From Apostichopus californicus (taxonomy: Eukaryota > Echinodermata > Holothuroidea > Aspidochirotida > Stichopodidae): DNA of 64,000 nt. Made by a program: the position numbers and the translations under genes. The notes beneath the pieces were generated by a model. It was not told where the DNA came from. It saw only the letters and a list, made by a program, of their open reading frames with translations, and did not search any database. Below, piece after piece: positions 43,101 to 58,100 of the stretch. The first letter of the stretch is position 1. Each line of letters begins with the position of its first letter. The stretch covers positions 1-64,000 of the forward strand of contig JAIPMN010001607.1 in assembly GCA_020650975.1 (NCBI GenBank). Direction: 5' to 3'.

Positions 43101-46100
43101 ATGTCATGTGACTTACCCTATTTACTGATTAATCCAATACTGCTTAATATGTATGATAGATTGAGGTACTCTCCCCACGCAACGACGTTTACTCCAGAAT
43201 AGGAGCTTCATATCTATCTACCTAATGGCACTTTCTTAGATTGGTCTCAGCTTTGTCCTTGTGCATTGATTAACAACTTGGTCTGTCAGATGTGGAGGTT
43301 AATATAAACAAGAACATTTCATATATCGATAAGAGATGCACATATCAGAAATACTTTATGATACCCCTTCAATGTGGCCCCTACTACCAGCATGCCTCCA
43401 TTTCATGGCGGACTGAGTATGCAATAAGCCTTTCTTACTAGCATATACTACTGTAGGTTTTCTCCAGATATGAAAACTCATAACTACATCAGACACTGAA
43501 GCCAAGAGCATCAGTGGAAGTGATAAAAGTAATTTTGACGAGGTCCATTTCATATGAGAGCACACTTTACAGGAATTGAATTGATGATAATTATCTTTAG
43601 GCGGCAACGTTGATTACTAAATATCACTTTATGTAATAAATGGGCGTCCAGAGTATATTTTTTTTCCGAAATAGAAATTCATGTTTGACAGATATAATGC
43701 TCCAGGTATGAACATAAAGATAGTGACATTTTCCAAGTTTGAATTTACAACATGTAACATGAAATCACTATAAAATTCCTTGATATCAATATCAATTGCT
43801 AGATTTTTATTAAATGACAATATACTTAGTCTTGAATGGTTGCAATTGTCATCATATTATATCAGTTTAGATTAAAGTTGCAGGTGACAACAAACAAACA
43901 CATATAAACACACATAAATAAGCTAAAGAAGAATACAATTGTGTCATTTTGAAAGGTTTTACTACCCTTATCTTGCTGTTAGTTGAAATCTCATGATATT
44001 AATATGTTATCTTGAAACTGATTGATAGATGCTATAAGAACAAAGAAATCTAATGTCAGCTTTCCTTTTTATTCTCTGGTCTGGTAGGTGGTGGAAAATC
44101 TACAGATTAGATCTGGTAAACCAACTGAGAGAAAGGTTAGTGCTATACTCCTGCAGTTTCATTTACTTCAACAGTCTGGGCTTTTACTTTTAGATTGATA
44201 TTGAAACTTGTTGTGCTTTCTTTTACTTTTCTGCAAGAAGCATTTCCTCGGCGCTGTAAATGTAAGCTTATGTGTGTCTAGACTTTATTGCTTTAATGTC
44301 TATGAAAATATTTAAGTCAACCAATTGTTTCAATTGTCTTAAAGTTGCAAATAATTTACATATCCTCCAGATGCTGGAATTTCTGTGTGCATTTCTCATT
44401 ACTTACCTATCTACTCGATACAATGGCATACCATTTACCAGTCCAGCCACATTTTCATAATCCCTTCAGACAGTACACCCTTCCTTGTTCAACAAGGAAG
44501 AGAACTACCGTCCTGTTTAAGATCTACCATCCACAGATTGGTGACACTCATTTCAGGAGTAGCATATGTTTACCATCTCAGATGCTGCAGTTGTCTGTTG
44601 AATGATACTGATCAATGTTGAAAAGTGATATACTGTGCATGGTGTCATACTGACATGAATGGCTGATGTTAGCGCATTGCATTAGGTATAATGTTCAATT
44701 TGGCTTAATGCATTTCATTTCATGCTAAGCTTCCGTTTGGGATTATTAAGGCTATTTCAAGAAGTTTGATGACAGTGAGTGAGACTGAATAGCTCTGGGG
44801 GATCGTTAAATTATCTAGCATGTGTTACTAATTAAAGGTGAAAATGTCTCTTCATGCTTGGATGTAATGACACAAAAAAACACATGTAACAAGATATTAG
44901 TGTATTCCTTGTAACTTACTAAGGGAAGTGTAAGTCATTCCTGTTCCTATATCATTTAAAGGTTCGAATATCATTGAGATGACATTGTTGATGCAAGGAT
45001 TTTGCACAATATTGACATGAAATGTCAAAGACAGTTTTGCACTTGAAGATGAGCACACAAGGTGTTGTAGTCATGTTTTTAACAGGTTTTTGCTTCCATG
45101 TTTTCCTGCAGAGGATACGATAAGGCATTTCAAGCATGTTTTAGATGAGGGTTTTCCTGTAGTAATTGATCCAGTATTCACTCATGGATAAACACCGGCC
45201 ATATACTGTTCCTATTAAAGTGATGTAACATGCTTCAAAACAGGGCTTGTAATAGATTGACTTGAAGAAACAGTGATGAGGTACTTAATCCTCATCAACA
45301 CTTGATAGAGGTGTCATAGTCATGTACAAATGTAATTCTTAGATTTTGTGACATGGTTAAAGTTTAATCAACATCGTAATACTATTTTTAGGTATTTATT
45401 GAGTCTAGTTTAGTGAAATATGGGCTGTGTTGGCATAGTGATATTGTATTTATTAGTGTGTCATATCCCTGTAGTTCATACATTACAATTTAATGATGTT
45501 TACAGGCCATGATGCATCCAGAGGGACACATGGATGATGGGTTCTCTGTTGCTAGGGCAAGGGGAGAGGAAGCTAAATCTGCTGGCATTATCAGAAAAAG
45601 TACATCATTGTTCCTTCATTTTATCAGGTACGTTGGAGTAATGAATGTTTGACATTTCATGCATGGATGTGTTAATCAATTTTTAAAAGTAAACAATGGA
45701 ACACCTGACTGAGAAACTGTAAAAAATTTTTTGAAAGGGCAAAGAAATTTTGGCTAGAATAGGATATGAACTAGTGATCCAGTAGTCTTATCAGAGGCAC
45801 ACTGACAGAGTTAGGATGTATATTGCACAATCAGAAATACCAATTGGAACATTGTAAGGTGAACATGAACAGAGGTAATATTGTTCATTGAGTTGTATGA
45901 AGGAGAGTGTTGATTGTCAGTAGAGACTAAGCAATGAAAGGTCTAGCTGGAGATGAAAATGGAAAGTTAACAGAAGGAAGATGAATGGGGATGGATGAGA
46001 GAGGAGAGGGTGGGTAGAAGGTGGGTAGAAGGTGGGTAGAAGGTGGGTAGAAGGTGGGGTGGGGAGGGAAAGCAAATGAAAGTAAACATTTTAGGCAAAA

Positions 46101-49100
46101 ACAAAAGTTGGAGCACAAGAAAAAAGCAACAGCAAATCACCGAGGAAATATACAAAGCTAATACAGAATTGTAGCATTAAGTGTAAAGTGAACTAGGAAT
46201 GGGAAGTACAGATGGTGAATTAAGAAGCGTTGGGATGGTAAGGAGTTTTGATATCTTTAATACCAATAACAAAAGTAAATCATTCATTTAGGGCACAAAA
46301 GAGTATGTTTAAGATTTACTTTAACATTACAAACTTTTGTGATACACTTTGTTTGATCTTCAGTGCTTTGGATTCTTTGCAAGAGAGAGATGAAAGTAAG
46401 AGACAACTTTGGGATAATTTTGCCTTGGATTCGGTTGAAAACTGCTTGGAAGATCTGATAGAGTACTTTTTGGAAGCTGAGGAAGAAAGTGGTCAGTATT
46501 ATCAGAGAAAGTACAATTTGTGACATCATTTGTTGATCATTTCATTAGGTTTTTGGTTTAAGTGGATATGGATTGGTTAGTACATCAGGATTATTCTCTC
46601 ATTTGTAGTAATATGGTGATATAATAATACCTGTAGTGCTTGATACCGAGAACCGTTACAGAATTCTTATATTTTACCCATTCAAGTATCAAAGCAGGAT
46701 AAAATTCTAGCTTCCAAAGTTGTGTGGGTGCTTATTAATCTTCTCTTCCTACAATTGTCACGTTTCTAAGGTGAATTTCTTTCATTGCTGGCTGTTCCAA
46801 AGGAGCAGAATTATTATCAGAGAGTGTGTTCTGCCATAGTCTAACACTAAGTGCAAACTGCACCTGATGTATGAAGTCATCAAACACCTAGCAGTCATTG
46901 CCAATTTGTAGTATAAACACAATTTGAATTCCATTAATGAAGATCAACCAAGCAATCACAATATTGTTTAACTTAGATGATCATGTCAGTAATGCATATA
47001 TCATACAATCCTTATTTACAACCATAAAGGACAAATAAGACCAATAATTAGTTAATCTACATTTCCTTTCCCCAAATATAAACAATAGAAAAGCTGGCCT
47101 CATCGACTGTGGGTTTGAGCATAACCATAACTTATCTCACTTGGGCTTGAACTTTACAGACAGGTTGAAATATAGACCTAGTTCATAGTACCTTACCAAA
47201 TCGATGATACATCATGTGTTTAGTGGAACATTATCTCTTTGAACCACAATGCACTGAAGAAGAGCTAGTAGAGAAGTGACTTTAGCTGTTAACATTAGGC
47301 TTGATGTTACTATAGCTGGAAGTATAACAATATTAGTACAGATGTAGTATGGAATTAGATTGTGGTTGTGATTTGTTTTTATTTTGAGGTAATCTTGTGT
47401 TGTGTCTGACCTCAGATAAAGAAATCACAGTGTTTCATGATATGCAAAGAAATTTTGTAGATGTAAGAGAACCATAAATTTAATGTACTCAGTATAGATG
47501 AAACTGTTATGTAAAGGGCTAAAGGCTTGTTAGCCGATTGCATTGAAGTTGACTCAGACTGATTAATGATTGAGTGGTCTAATGAGGGCACTATTGGATC
47601 TTAAGACTGAACAATGTACCTACAACTTCACTTATGGTAACAATTTCACTGTTATTTTAAGCCTCAGAAGATTAGAATTAGGTTTGTTAAAAGCAATGAG
47701 ATATGTTGGGATATGTTGGGATAAATTGGTAATGGATTGGTGTTGTTACATCAGTCTTCCTGTAACATTGATGTAGTGCTAGATGCAGAAGGGTTTTGTT
47801 CTAATGTACTCTGTTCATTGGTAGATCATGAGGAACGACAGAAGATGGCAAAAGCTCTCAGAAACAGACAAGACTTGTTCAAGGAGGAGGTATGTGATTG
47901 TCTATGATATGTTTAATCCTTGTTTAAGTGTTTAGTTTTAAGTATGCTTCTCATCTCTTATTATGATATTGTCATAAAAGATGTTGCTGGTCTTCCTAAA
48001 ACAACATGTGTGTTTTTGTGCTTTCTGAACTTTGGGTGTTGCCCAAGCTCAAGCATCTTGTTTCTGTACAGGAGAGCTTTCAAAGCTACAAATGTGTCGT
48101 AACTGTCTCTTTTACTGTGAAACTAATAACATTTCTTGACCTCTGCAGGGTATGGTGAAGCTTGTTTTAGACACAATAGACAAGCTATGTGTCTACAACA
48201 ACAGTAGAGATTTTGGTGCAGTGGCTGGAGAAGAGGCAGCTGAAGTTTGGGAGAACATTCTGAACAAACTTTATGAATTAATAGGTAACTATAAGTAAAA
48301 GAAAGTAAAAGAAACATTACATAATTGGGGAATTTCTTTCAAGAATACTGCCTTTTGATTGTATATACTGAGTACATATTGTTACAAACCATGTTAACAT
48401 ATTGCCATGGTTACAATCCATTAAATGTGTCCTGATAATTGGCAGAGATGGAAAATAATCATGACGAAAGGAAAAGTTGACAAATCTGTTCTTAGCTTTG
48501 CAAGCAGTACAGTTTTATGGTTAATGTTGAGACTAATATCTTACAAATGTATGAGAAGTACATAATGGAAGTGTAAATGTAATATAAATTGTTCTCGTTC
48601 TCTCACTCGTACACCTCATACCTTTAATGTTAAAGAATTAATTGAACCCCTGTTTGTTTCACACTTGCAGCAAGCATGATTCGTAACAACCACAATAACT
48701 GTGCGTTGTTTGCCCAAGCTACAAGACTGGATTGGTTAATTCAGCGGCTGGAGAGTCAACAAGCATCAACAGGTAAAAAACACTTTCATTTCTCTTTGAA
48801 TCCGTTAACGAAATGAACAGTCTTTAAGTATTTCATAAAATAATATTGGAAGCTTGAGATGAACATCTTGGCTCTGAGATTGATTACGATTTCATTTCAT
48901 TTTACTGAGTAATCATTTAACAGCTACATTGTGTAAGCAGCCCAAGTGATTTATGTGATGGGTTATGCTTCATTTCTTTAACAGTAATGTGAGCATTGGA
49001 AGTTTCTTTGCTGTCTCTTGAAAGCTTTACTAGAAGCCTCGAATGTTTACAGAAAGGCTTCTTACTATACTGTGGCTTTTAATCCATTTCACTGATTAGA

Positions 49101-52100
49101 TCATTTTGTATGCAACATAGGTAAGTATGGTTTCTTTTACAGATACTATACTGTTGTTGATTCTTTGCTTGTTTTTCCTTTGAAGGTGTATTAGATGTGC
49201 TCCAGTGTGTGCTTATCAGGAGTCCAGAGGCTTTGAATATCATTAAGGAAAGACACATTAAATCCATGATCTCCCAATTAGAGAAGCATGGAAGAGACCC
49301 CAAGGTAAACCTATAAAGGGCAAAAGCCCACTCGTTTTTGTACATGATGTCGTGAACAAAGTTGATCCACACGAGCATCTCATAGACCAGTATGAGTGAC
49401 ATGCATTCACAAGAGCTCACAAGGTGTTTTTCAGGTAGCCTTGCTCATTAGCATCTATGATTTTATCTGCCAATACAGAAGCGCCTGTTCATGCTTAAAG
49501 CCTTTTAACTTCCGCTGTGTTCAGCCTTCTTAACACAAGTACATTAATGGTACACTGAAATGTGACTGAAAAGATGACTGTTTATAGCTGAAACATAGCC
49601 TTATTCACAGTGACCCAGATGCTTAATGAACCTCTATTGCATGCAAAGTAAACAATGTAGCATTACTAAAGACTGAGACAAAAGATATACTGGAAAGTCT
49701 TGTTATTGCCTGATAAGGACTAGGCCTAATGAAATATAGCTGGAAGAGTAGCTAGAGAGTAGTACATTACTCATAAGACATCAGACATAGTACATGCAGA
49801 TATATCATATGCAAATTTCATATTTAATCTGTCTCAATCAAGACAAAAGTTGGTATCTGCTCTCAGATCTTTGTGTTACAAATAATTTTGTAATTTGAAT
49901 TTTTAAATATGATTAAAATGCAAACTTTCATGAAACATCAATCATCAGATTAGCTGCAACTTTTGAACAAGGTCTACATGAGTACTTTGGCATCCTTGTC
50001 CCATTTCTGAATATAAGTTCAATGACAACGAATCTTGAGAAACCTGTTAAAATATAATGTTCAATCTTGACATCCTCAAAGTGTTGTAGGCCTAGGTTAA
50101 ACATTATTTGTTGTGATGTTATCTTAGCAGATTGAGATTTATATTTTGCGTTCAAGGGTTGCTGTGTGACAGCAAATGTCTTCGTCTTTACCTGCTACCC
50201 TTAGGATGCACCTTGAAGTATAACGGTTTTGTTTTTGTTTCAGCTAGCCTCTGAAGAAGATCCTGCTAGGATCGAAATGTCAGACTCTCTATCTTTTACA
50301 TGTTATATTCATGTCTAATTTACTGCTGTTCATGCTAAAAGGATTCTTTTCACGCCGAAGTATGTTGATTTTGTTTGTAGGTCCTTGATGTGCTGTGCTC
50401 TCTATGTATTGGTAATGGGATTGCAGTAAGATCCAATCAGAACCTCATATGTGACCACCTGCTGCCTACCAGAGATCTTCTTCTACAGACAGAGCTAATA
50501 GATGAGGTTAAAAGGTGGGTTCAGTCTTATTCTACTGTTTCAGTATTTACTGAATGACTATTACTGCTGACTAATGTGAGTAAGCTGAAAGGGCCCATAG
50601 GAAGGAAATGCGGTTTTACTAATCAAACTCATCAATAGCTCTAAAAGTTTTGAGTTTTCTTTTGTAAATTTCATAAGCAGAAAATTCCAGCATTATGATT
50701 CTAATCCTCATGCTCTTCTCATACAGCATGCGTCCAAATGTATTCATATGTTTGGAACAAGGCAGTGCTGTGTACAAGAAATGGTACTTTGAAGTTGCAG
50801 TGGACAATGTGGAAAATGTGAGCAACAGGCAGACACACTTCAGGACAGGTTGGGCAAACAGTTTAGGCTTCCGTCCTTACCCCAGGGGTGGAGAAGGATG
50901 GGGTAGCAGCGGTGTTGGTGATGATCACTTCTCCTTTGGATTTGATGGGATGAACTTGTGGACAGGTTTGTAATGTCATGATTAAAGAATAATGTACTGT
51001 TTATGGCTTTTGTTTTAGATGACATGAATAGTTTTCTATGACATGTTGTTACAATTTGACACCAGTTTTTAACAAATGATATACCATGTTTTCCAATTAG
51101 TCCTAAGCAAGCATTAGAATGCATAGGATCATCAATAGGATTGATATGTGAAGATAGACAGTTGATAACAAGCAATTGTAATTTACTACCCTGTTTTAGT
51201 CTGAGATCTTCACCAAGGATCACCAACACAAGGTATATTACTGTTTTCAGTCTGGATTGTTATTTTACAATTGTTTCAAACTGTGAAACTGCCAATCAAT
51301 TGCTTCATTACGTTCTATAGTGAATGCCAATAACATTGGGATTCTACTTAAGTTCGTATGATTATATATAATGTCTGGGAATGTCTAACTTAGCTTTACT
51401 CTATGAACTAATGCACTACCAATCTACAAGTCACATGGTATGCACTGTTACTTCCGAAAAGAAAACAACCACTGCTCCCTGCCCAGTTTATCATCCTTGT
51501 TTGTAACTTTCAAAACAGGTTTCACCTTGCATACTTTGTAGTCTTTTATTTTTCATTGACTATGTTTCCTTTGCTAGGTGGTGTAACAAAGCCAGCTCCC
51601 TGGGCTGGTAACCGTTTACTCTCAAAGGGGGATATTGTAGGAGTGTGTCTTGATCTGACACTACCCAGGATTATGTACCATGTCAATGGGAACCCAGTCA
51701 AGGCTGTTTTTGAGGAGTTCAATCAGGATGGGCTTCTCTTCCCTGTTATCAGTCTCTCGGCCAAGGTTTGGTAAGATATTTCCATGTATCTTGATGTATA
51801 TGGCAAGCACTATCTACAGACTCCTGGAGGGCAAAAATACTTAGGATTGTAAACACTTACAGTAGTTGAATATCGGACATGCATATGTAGATATACTTAA
51901 CATCAAAAATGCACTTGAATACAGTTCATCCATTAGATATATAGTTACGTTAGTTAATCTTTTCATGTTGAACATACATCACATTCGGTTGAAGTACTAT
52001 TTGCTTTCATCATCAACAGTGCACGTTTCATACTAGGAGGTAGCCAAGGACGGTTTAAGTTTACCCCACCTAAGGGCTTTGCTGCTGTCAGTGAGTGCCT

Positions 52101-55100
52101 GATGCCGAAGGAACAGTTGAGGATAGAGCCCTGTCTCTACTTTGGTGATCTAGAGGATGGTATTGTGTATGGACCCTCAGAAGTGACTCATCATAGCACC
52201 TTTGTGCCAGCCCCAGTGGATACTTCAGAGGTTCGTTCAAGCTGTTACTGCTTTTAAATTTTGTTTCTCACATTTTACTATTGAGTCTGCAATACCATGA
52301 TGTCTGTTTTACTTCATAAATCTCATGCGTTCTCATCTTGCTAGGGAATTCTCTTCTCTCATCACAGTGCTATGTTTTCCAAACTAAAATGTTGTCACAA
52401 GTGTTTCTTTTAATGGTCCTTGAGTAAATACATGAAGCATTTCTGAATTCTGAAGTGTGAGTAAAAGTCTACCTACACTGAAACTTCTAATTTGTTTTGA
52501 CAAGTTTATTTTCGCATCCTTCCATGGTGATTTTAGTTTATATTACTAGTCTTTTATTCAACATCATTCTGAGCTCTGATTAGGGTTACATCTCTATGTT
52601 CCAACGTCTCTATGTTCCGACGTCTCTAGGTTCCGACAAAAAGAAATAATTCGGGACAATTTTTTTAATCCAAAAAATCGTTTGTACCAAGAAAACAAGT
52701 TTTGAGACCCCAATATTTTTGTGACCAAAATTGTTTTGGACTCAATTTTTTTTGACCAACATTTTTTCCGGTGTGTGGGTGGGGGTGTGTCCCAGTCGCC
52801 CCTACAATCATTATGCAGTTTTTTACACTGGTGTCAAAATGGTGTTTTTAATTGCACAAAGCCCAACCTTAAATTAGCATGTTCCAACTCATTATAAATT
52901 TCTGTAATTGTATATGTCTTAAATTCATGGAAAAATTCTAAATTGCACACTTCAACCTGTTAGTTATTCTTTCTAAAGCCAAATTGCATGCTTCAACCAG
53001 TTATTTAATTTTTCTAAGTCCAAATTGCACACTCCACATACGGAGTGAAAAATATGTCTATTTTATACATTCCCACTCCCATGTTCAAAATGCAGGCTCC
53101 ATATGGATTCTTAAATAAATGCATGCTTTTATTGGTGACTGGCATGCATCCAAATCGGGTGAGGATATTACTCGCTCCACTATTTGCTTGCAACGGAACT
53201 CTTGCTATTAATCATGTCCTTTCCCAGTATTGTTACCAGGAATTTAAAAGTTGTCTCCGCAGGACGCAACGTCTGAAAAAATTGTTTGCGTCCGCTCAGA
53301 AAAACTTGCATCTCCACAGTCCTCCATGAAAACATGCACTTTAAAATACAACTACAGGAATGCACAATACTTAATTATAATGACCCCTGACAAAACATTG
53401 GCTTGTGTGCATTGGAAACCTATACTGATAGGTCTATAATGTGCACTAAAAAAATCAAATGATGCAAGCTGTAAATAGTATACAACAACAAAATTACTGT
53501 CCAATTTTGAAGCAGGAGTGCCTGTATGGGGACTATACAACTCCCTTACATAATGTCTATGACAATGTTATGGGCTATGACTATGCTGTGAATGTCGGAA
53601 ACCAATGTACTGCAAAAGAGAGAAAACGCATGAATAAATATATTGCATTTTGAACTGACTTAATTGAGGTCCTTAAATGATGTAGAAGATATTACGTATA
53701 GATCTAAAAGACACAAGAACACGCCCCAAAAATGCCTATTGCTTGCTCACAATGTTAATGAGCCCTGTCGTAAGTTACCATTAACTATTACCCACTACAT
53801 GTTATTCTTAAGTTTTATTCAAAGTTGAACAATTTTTCCTATTTCCCCAACCACTATAGGCAAGTCGGCCCAACCCCAGCCAGTTCCAACCCCATTCCCA
53901 TTACAGTATGAAATAACTTTTTACACAATGTCGATTAAAAACTCCAAAGACCCAATGGCTACTTTTGACAAAGTATGAAGTATATAATTTACACTCACAA
54001 AAAATTTAACTGAAGCATGTGGCCAAAGGGACCGGGAAAATGTATGCACTTTACGATGAACAAATTAATGTGGTGTGAATGCACACATTTTACTTTGGGG
54101 AGAGAACAAACATACTGTGAGATGAAAAGTCCTTTTAAGTACCAGAGATGTTAGCTTCCCACACAATTGAAAAATTGTCTCGACTCATTACATTTTGTGA
54201 TCAAACAATGATTCAAATGTATATGATATTCTTAGACACAGTTCAACAACAACTTCCTACCATGAGCCTTCTTGTGGAAATATGTGTCAACAAGGCCTAA
54301 CGTCATGATATTTGAGTGCACAAACATCACTATCTTTACGCCAGTGACAGTAATGTTACAAGTAGTTGCATTTAAACAACATACTTTGTATTCATTGAGC
54401 ATTGCGCACAATAAATGCAGATTGTTTGCAGACAATGGTAAGAGACCATTAGCCAAGCAAATCACAGGAAGTATGGAAACTCATCATTAACTATTTTCAG
54501 CATGAAAACCTCTGTAATTGGAGGGTTGTTAACTCTGTTCTTTGCGGTTGATTGTTATGATTTGTTTTCAAACAAATTCAATCACCCGTGCAAAGATTGA
54601 AGAAATTTTGGTTCTTCTGAGAAGTTGTGTTTTTTTGAAAAGAAGAAAGAAAGATATTTGTTCAGAAAAGTGTTTGTTATGCTTTGCATAGGCCTTGTTG
54701 TGAGTGTGTATACTACTTGGGGTTTGTTTCCCCCAAAACAGGTTGCCTCTGCAGGGCGCAAGCAATTTGAGGGTTTTGCATCCCTGGCTAATAGATTGCG
54801 TCCCAGACGCAGATCCTGCGTTCATAACAATGCTATTTCCATCACAGCATTGAAACTGGATAGTTCAAGTTATTGGTTCATTATTTTAATTGTTATGAAT
54901 TGTCATTACCTTTCTTGTTCTAGGTTATTCTACCAGGATACATTGAGATGCTGAGGGATAAACTTGCAGAAAATATCCATGAATTGTGGTGTATGAACAA
55001 AATTGAAGCAGGTTGGACATGGGGACCGGTATGAATATTTCACTCTTGTCTGTAAACATCAAATGTCATTAACTCAAGCATTACAGGATGACTTTATAGG

Positions 55101-58100
55101 CCCAATATTAATTAGGACATTTAGGATGGTTAAACACAGCCCAGGTGGTGTATTAACTTTAAATGTTTGATTGACTATTTAAACAACTGTGGTTCATCAG
55201 TTAAAGTGGCTGGACTACATAGTCTAACACACAGACTATTAATTCAGTTCCTCAGATGCAACCCAGAACTCAATAGGAAAATGTAAGCTTTTTGTGGCAC
55301 CAGATGGCATGTTAACATTGCATTAAAAGATGTCAAGGGGAAATGGTGTTAAATGTGCTCAGTCCTTCCTATGAAAGTTAGAAAACCATGTTTTGCTTAA
55401 ATATTAGCAATTATGAAACAATAGATTGACATTAACATTTAGGTCTGCATTGAGAAGCTGATGTCATCGCTTATTTATCATTAAAGGAGCAGTCCACAGA
55501 TTTAGTATATCTTAAAGGTGAATATCTTGAAAACTGGAATAGCTATGGAAACATTACTAGCACTCAATATGTTCTATTTTCCTTGAGGATTATAGATACA
55601 TTAAGACTGAAATTCTGATTTGAAAGTCATCCTTTAATACTAAGAATTTAAGTGTAGAAATGTGAATGATTAAGTTTCAATTAACCACAAATACAAGAAC
55701 ATTAATTTTACTATCTTATGATGTCTTCTGTGCCAATATTTCACACTCTTCTCATAGGTCAGAGATGACGGCAAGAAAGTACATCCTTGTCTCACTTTTT
55801 TTGCCAACCTGTCAGAGCAAGAGAAGAATTTTGATATCACCATGGCCTATGAAACACTGAGGTATGCTTGCCAGAAGTTAATAATTGCTTTCCTTTCTTC
55901 CTTTTTTTCCAGTGACAATATTTCACTTTTCTTAAGATTTGATACATTTGGTAAATTGTTAACTAATTTGCTGCTTCCAGAATTTTGTATTTCTTTAAAT
56001 TTTTTTTTATTTGTGCCAATGTAATATCATAAAGCAATTGATAGCTTATAGTTGTCTGCTCGGTTTGATTTCCACATAATGTTGTCAGAGAAACATTCAT
56101 GTCAATTAAATATATCATGGTGAGTGAACCATTAAGAAGATGTATCAAAAACGTATATTAGAAAAACAAGATTTTATTGCATGTGAGCATTGCGTGATGG
56201 GAAATAATCTATATACTGTTGTAGCAGTAGGACATTGTGGCCATTCCTGTATAGAGCTGTATGAGAGTCATCAAAATGCTATTGAAGTTGTGTTTGTCTT
56301 CCTAAGGGTTTTAATGTCTGTAATGTATTTGGTCTTTTCAGAACCTTGATTGCACTTGGATACCACATCAGCATTGATGAAGAAGCTTCTAAGACCACCT
56401 TGAAAAGACTAAGGCTGCCAATGAAGTTAGTTTGATATTAAATCTTTGTAGTTAAATATCTTCTTCTCAACGTTTGGATGTTACTTTCTTTTTAATATCT
56501 CTTAAGTCCCTGTGAACACTTTCTAGATTACATTCTCCAAAATAATGAAAAAAGATATGAAAGTTAAAGCTTTGATTATCTGCAGTTTTCTTAGATCATG
56601 CAACTTGTGACTAAATTTTTGATGACCCAATGTTTGAAAATGTTATGAAGATCACATGGGATGAAAAATGAGTGGGAATATTTAGAATAAAAGACACTTG
56701 AAATACTTCAGAGAATGCTGAAATAATTAGAAATCGCTCTGTGTATTTCTATGCAGTTACCTCATGTCAAATGGTTACAAGCCAGCTCCTTATAACCTTT
56801 CAACTGTGAGTGTGACCCCCAAGATGACCAGACTGGTTGAACAGCTGGCTGAGAATGCTCACAATGTCTGGGCTAGAGACCGAATGGAACAAGGATGGAC
56901 CTATGGTCTTGCAGAGGTGAATCATCTACTTTCTCTTCAGACTCTCACTTTCTTTTTTGTTCCTGTCAAAATGTTACAAATGTGTCAAATTGGGCTAGAG
57001 CTTGGTTGTCTTGATTACATTGTTGTTTCAATAAATATTTGTGAGGTTCAATGTTTGGTGTCTTTATTAGTAAAGATGATTCAGGACCATTGCCAAATCT
57101 CCGCGCCGTTTGAACGTTGTGTGCTCACAAGCCTGTTGTTCCCATCCTCCACTACTTCACACTACTAGCACTATGCTGAGTTAATGAGGCCGGCATATTG
57201 CATATTGGTCTCGACAGCCCAGAGGAGCTGTGGTCATACTTTTACTGAATTTGTTGAATAAACAAAAGATGAGCCTACATAACTTAATGACGGGGAGATC
57301 TTTTGTTTGTAGTGGTAGCATAGGTGTTGAAACTTTGTTCTTAAAAATTTACTATGGGTACATGTGATTCCAAAGAGCAATTTTAATAGAACTTGAAAAG
57401 AGGTATTGCTTACATTAATACCATGAGGTTATGTGATTTGGAATGTTTGATAACCATGAGGTACATATGGTACTTTCTGAATATCATATACATATATTTT
57501 CTGCCAATCAACACAAATTGACACACATTTGACTCTAGTTTCCTCTGATCTCTCAATTTCAAGGATGGCACATTCAGAAGGAATCCACAGTTAATCCCTT
57601 ACAGTCAGCTAGACGATGGTGCAAAGAAGTTGAATCGAGACACTGCTAGTGAGACAGTCAGGACCATTCTTGGCTTTGGTTACACCCTTGAACCTCCACC
57701 CTCAGAGCAGCAGGAAGGAACTTTTAGAGGTACGCAGGTTGTGTAGCAAATTATATTGTATTGACAAGATTGGAAGAATGGAGAGGATAATGAACTGAAG
57801 ATAAGTCAATTATAATGACAATAAGAAGAGTGAATAATTGTTACAATTAAAATCAAAAGACATTTATGTCATGAAACAAATTATATCAGAACTGAGATGA
57901 ACTTTTAAGTGATTGCACTGAAATTTCCTACATTTATGCAAATGTAGAATACCTGTGTTCATTGTTCACAAATCTCAGGCAGTGACTTTGCATTTGCATA
58001 ACCGAATCAAGCCCTGTGTTGAGGAGAGGTGTAAATAATGGTTGGCTGTACTTTTATTTTTATTCTTTGAATATAAAATAAAGTTTTCTGATAAATGAAG

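Noticed and set aside
46248-46523. 91-codon open frame read as its own gene
   Set aside because: Only its second half (from 46364) is coding, and that part is a RyR exon; the first half is intron.
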